64,000 nucleotides of DNA, taken from the NCBI RefSeq assembly GCF_900105185.1, contig NZ_FNTJ01000001.1:1599501-1663500 (forward strand), written 5' to 3'. The translations under genes and the position numbers were made by a program. This document shows positions 62,670-64,000 of the stretch, in pieces (positions within the stretch are counted from its first letter, which is position 1; each line of letters begins with the position of its first letter). The notes under the pieces are model-generated. The model was not told the origin of the DNA. It was given only the letters and a program-made list of their open reading frames with translations, and searched no databases. This DNA comes from Pseudomonas saponiphila. GTDB taxonomy: Bacteria > Pseudomonadota > Gammaproteobacteria > Pseudomonadales > Pseudomonadaceae.

Positions 62670-63959
62670 TCAGGGCAGTTCGCGGCTGGCGTAGAAGGCG
62701 CTCAGCACTTTCACCAGGTGGGCCAGGTCATGACTGCCGCACAGTTCGCGGATCGAATGCATGGCGAAGGTCGGCAGGCCGATATCCACGGTGCGCACTC
62801 CCAGGTGGCTGGCGGTGATCGGGCCGATGGTCGAGCCGCAGCCCATGTCGCTGCGCACCACGAAGCTCTGCACCGGCACTTCTTCGGCCATGCACAGGTG
62901 GCGGAAGAAACCGGCGGTTTCGCTGTTGGTGGCGTAACGTTGATTGCTGTTGACCTTGATCACCGGGCCGGCATTGAGTTTCGGGCCGTGGTTGGCGTCG
63001 TGCTTGTCCGCGTAGTTGGGGTGCACGCCGTGGGCGTTGTCGGCGGACACCAGTAGCGATTTCTGGATGGTGCGCACGAACTCGTCGCCTTCGGGCAGCA
63101 GGCGACGCAAGGTCTGTTCGAGCATCGGGCCGTCGGCGCCGCAGGCCGAGCAGGAGCCCACTTCCTCGTGGTCGTTGCACACCAGTACGCAGGTTTCGTC
63201 GCTGTCGGCGTTCAACAGGGCCTGCAATCCGGCGTAGCAGGACAGCAGGTTGTCCAGGCGCGCACCGGCAATGAAATCGCCATGCAGGCCGATTACCGCC
63301 GCGCTCTGGGTGTCATAGAAACTCAACTCGTAGTCCAGCACCACGTCGGCGTTCAGGCCGTGTTCCCGAGCCAGCTGGTCGGTCAGGACCGCACGGAAAT
63401 CCACCCGCTCGTCGCCGGCGAACTGGGCCAGGATCGGCGGCAGTTCATTCTGTGCATTGATTGCCCAGCCCTGGTTGGCTTCCCGGTTGAGATGAATGGC
63501 CAGGTTGGGAATGATCGCGATCGGTGCCTTGAAATCGATCAGCTGGCTTTCCACCTTGCCGTCGCGACGGAAGGTCACGCGGCCGGCCAGGGACAGGTCG
63601 CGGTCGAACCAGGGGGCCAGCAGCGCGCCGCCGTAGACTTCCACGCCCAGTTGCCAGAAGCCCTGGCGCTGCAGTTCCGGCTGCGGCTTGACCCGCAGGC
63701 ACGGACTGTCGGTGTGCGCGCCCACCAGGCGGATGCCGCCTTGCAACGGCGAGTGCCGCCCCAGCTTGAAGGCGACGATGGAGGAGTCGTTACGAGTGAC
63801 GTAGTAACGACCGTTGGCCTCGGTGGTCCATGGCTCGCGCTCGTCGAGGCGTTGATAACCGGCCGCTTCCAGACGTTGAACAAGGCTGGCAGTGGCATGG
63901 AAAGGGGTAGGGGAGGCCTTGAGGAAGTCGATCAGGCCTTGGTTCAACTCTTCGCGCAT
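62670..63959 (-). CDS. M18 family (aspartyl) aminopeptidase
   Basis: A 429-residue cytoplasmic metallopeptidase of family M18. Zinc ligands are in [14 protein letters not shown] (about residues 78-91), the catalytic glutamates in [16 protein letters not shown] (about 260-275), and the later histidine of [18 protein letters not shown] (about 392-409) is intact. [23 protein letters not shown] sequence (about 310-328) is characteristic. It removes N-terminal acidic residues from peptides. The start near 63959 matches the family N-terminus [17 protein letters not shown]. Confidence 0.92.
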   Translation of the reverse strand: MREELNQGLIDFLKASPTPFHATASLVQRLEAAGYQRLDEREPWTTEANGRYYVTRNDSSIVAFKLGRHSPLQGGIRLVGAHTDSPCLRVKPQPELQRQGFWQLGVEVYGGALLAPWFDRDLSLAGRVTFRRDGKVESQLIDFKAPIAIIPNLAIHLNREANQGWAINAQNELPPILAQFAGDERVDFRAVLTDQLAREHGLNADVVLDYELSFYDTQSAAVIGLHGDFIAGARLDNLLSCYAGLQALLNADSDETCVLVCNDHEEVGSCSACGADGPMLEQTLRRLLPEGDEFVRTIQKSLLVSADNAHGVHPNYADKHDANHGPKLNAGPVIKVNSNQRYATNSETAGFFRHLCMAEEVPVQSFVVRSDMGCGSTIGPITASHLGVRTVDIGLPTFAMHSIRELCGSHDLAHLVKVLSAFYASRELP

Positions 63960-64000
63960 AAGTAGCTCCAGACAGCAGTGGCGCGAGTTTAACGTATTGG

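Noticed and set aside
1..64000. CRISPR array, prophage, rRNA or origin of replication
   Set aside because: No regular spacer repeats, no phage structural genes, no rRNA segments. DnaA boxes occur as isolated pairs without an AT-rich unwinding region or dnaA/dnaN genes.

Overview
The window is high-GC chromosomal DNA of a fluorescent-group Pseudomonas (P. fluorescens / protegens / chlororaphis type). The evidence is the gene content and order: purM-DUF2066-permease-hda, a bluB-containing aerobic cobalamin operon, rmuC, a CrbS/MxtR-type transporter-kinase, rdgC, FKBP isomerase, an EAL-CBS-GGDEF gene beside prc, plus REP-like repeats with GTAGGAGC/GCTCCTAC arms. Species assignment is an inference from memory of these families; no search was run.

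Layout. 1-5.7 kb: purM start (minus), a DUF2066 protein, an AI-2E family permease, the DnaA regulator hda, two tandem NlpC/P60 lipoproteins and an O-methyltransferase. 5.7-10.4 kb: a PQQ-type sugar dehydrogenase lipoprotein (minus) and a 193-codon gene of unknown function split by an IS21-like element. 10.5-19.7 kb: a cobalamin riboswitch followed by ten tightly packed genes, cobO-cobB-bluB-cbiB-cobD-cobQ-cobU-cobT-cobC-cobS, for late corrinoid synthesis and nucleotide-loop assembly. 19.7-24.7 kb: a MarR regulator and MFS exporter sharing a near-identical operator, a 40-residue membrane peptide, glutathione peroxidase, a FadL-type porin and two small unknown genes. 24.6-31 kb: an 880-base gene-poor stretch, a Sel1 protein, rmuC and the 1157-residue transporter/hybrid kinase.

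31-44 kb: TetR/MFS divergent pair, a cupin, a TDT-family transporter, an LplT-PlsC fusion, a guanidine-II riboswitch controlling a sugE/gdx guanidinium exporter, a BASS-family symporter, rdgC, two tandem copies of a tRNA-Val/tRNA-Asp unit, and a two-gene operon for a diheme cytochrome c and a catalase-like haemoprotein. 43-50.3 kb: FKBP isomerase, a DUF1232 protein with paired DnaA boxes in front, an HTH/unknown/Sel1 operon, and an EAL-CBS-GGDEF gene split by a second copy of the same IS21-like element. 50.4-64 kb: prc, a quinone oxidoreductase, a HAD phosphatase, an ABC importer operon with a cytoplasmic alkaline-phosphatase-superfamily enzyme and a divergent HutC/UTRA-type regulator, an MscS-type channel, a 58-residue membrane protein and an M18 aminopeptidase.

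The two IS copies are each 2641 bp, lie 39,725 bp apart in the same orientation, have different target duplications (7 bp and 5 bp), and both restore an intact reading frame on removal. They are therefore independent, probably recent, insertions. No prophage, CRISPR array, rRNA or obvious defence island was found; most of the window is core chromosome. The least explained parts are the ABC/phosphatase operon, the cytochrome/catalase pair, the HTH/Sel1 operon, and the 24.6-25.5 kb gap.
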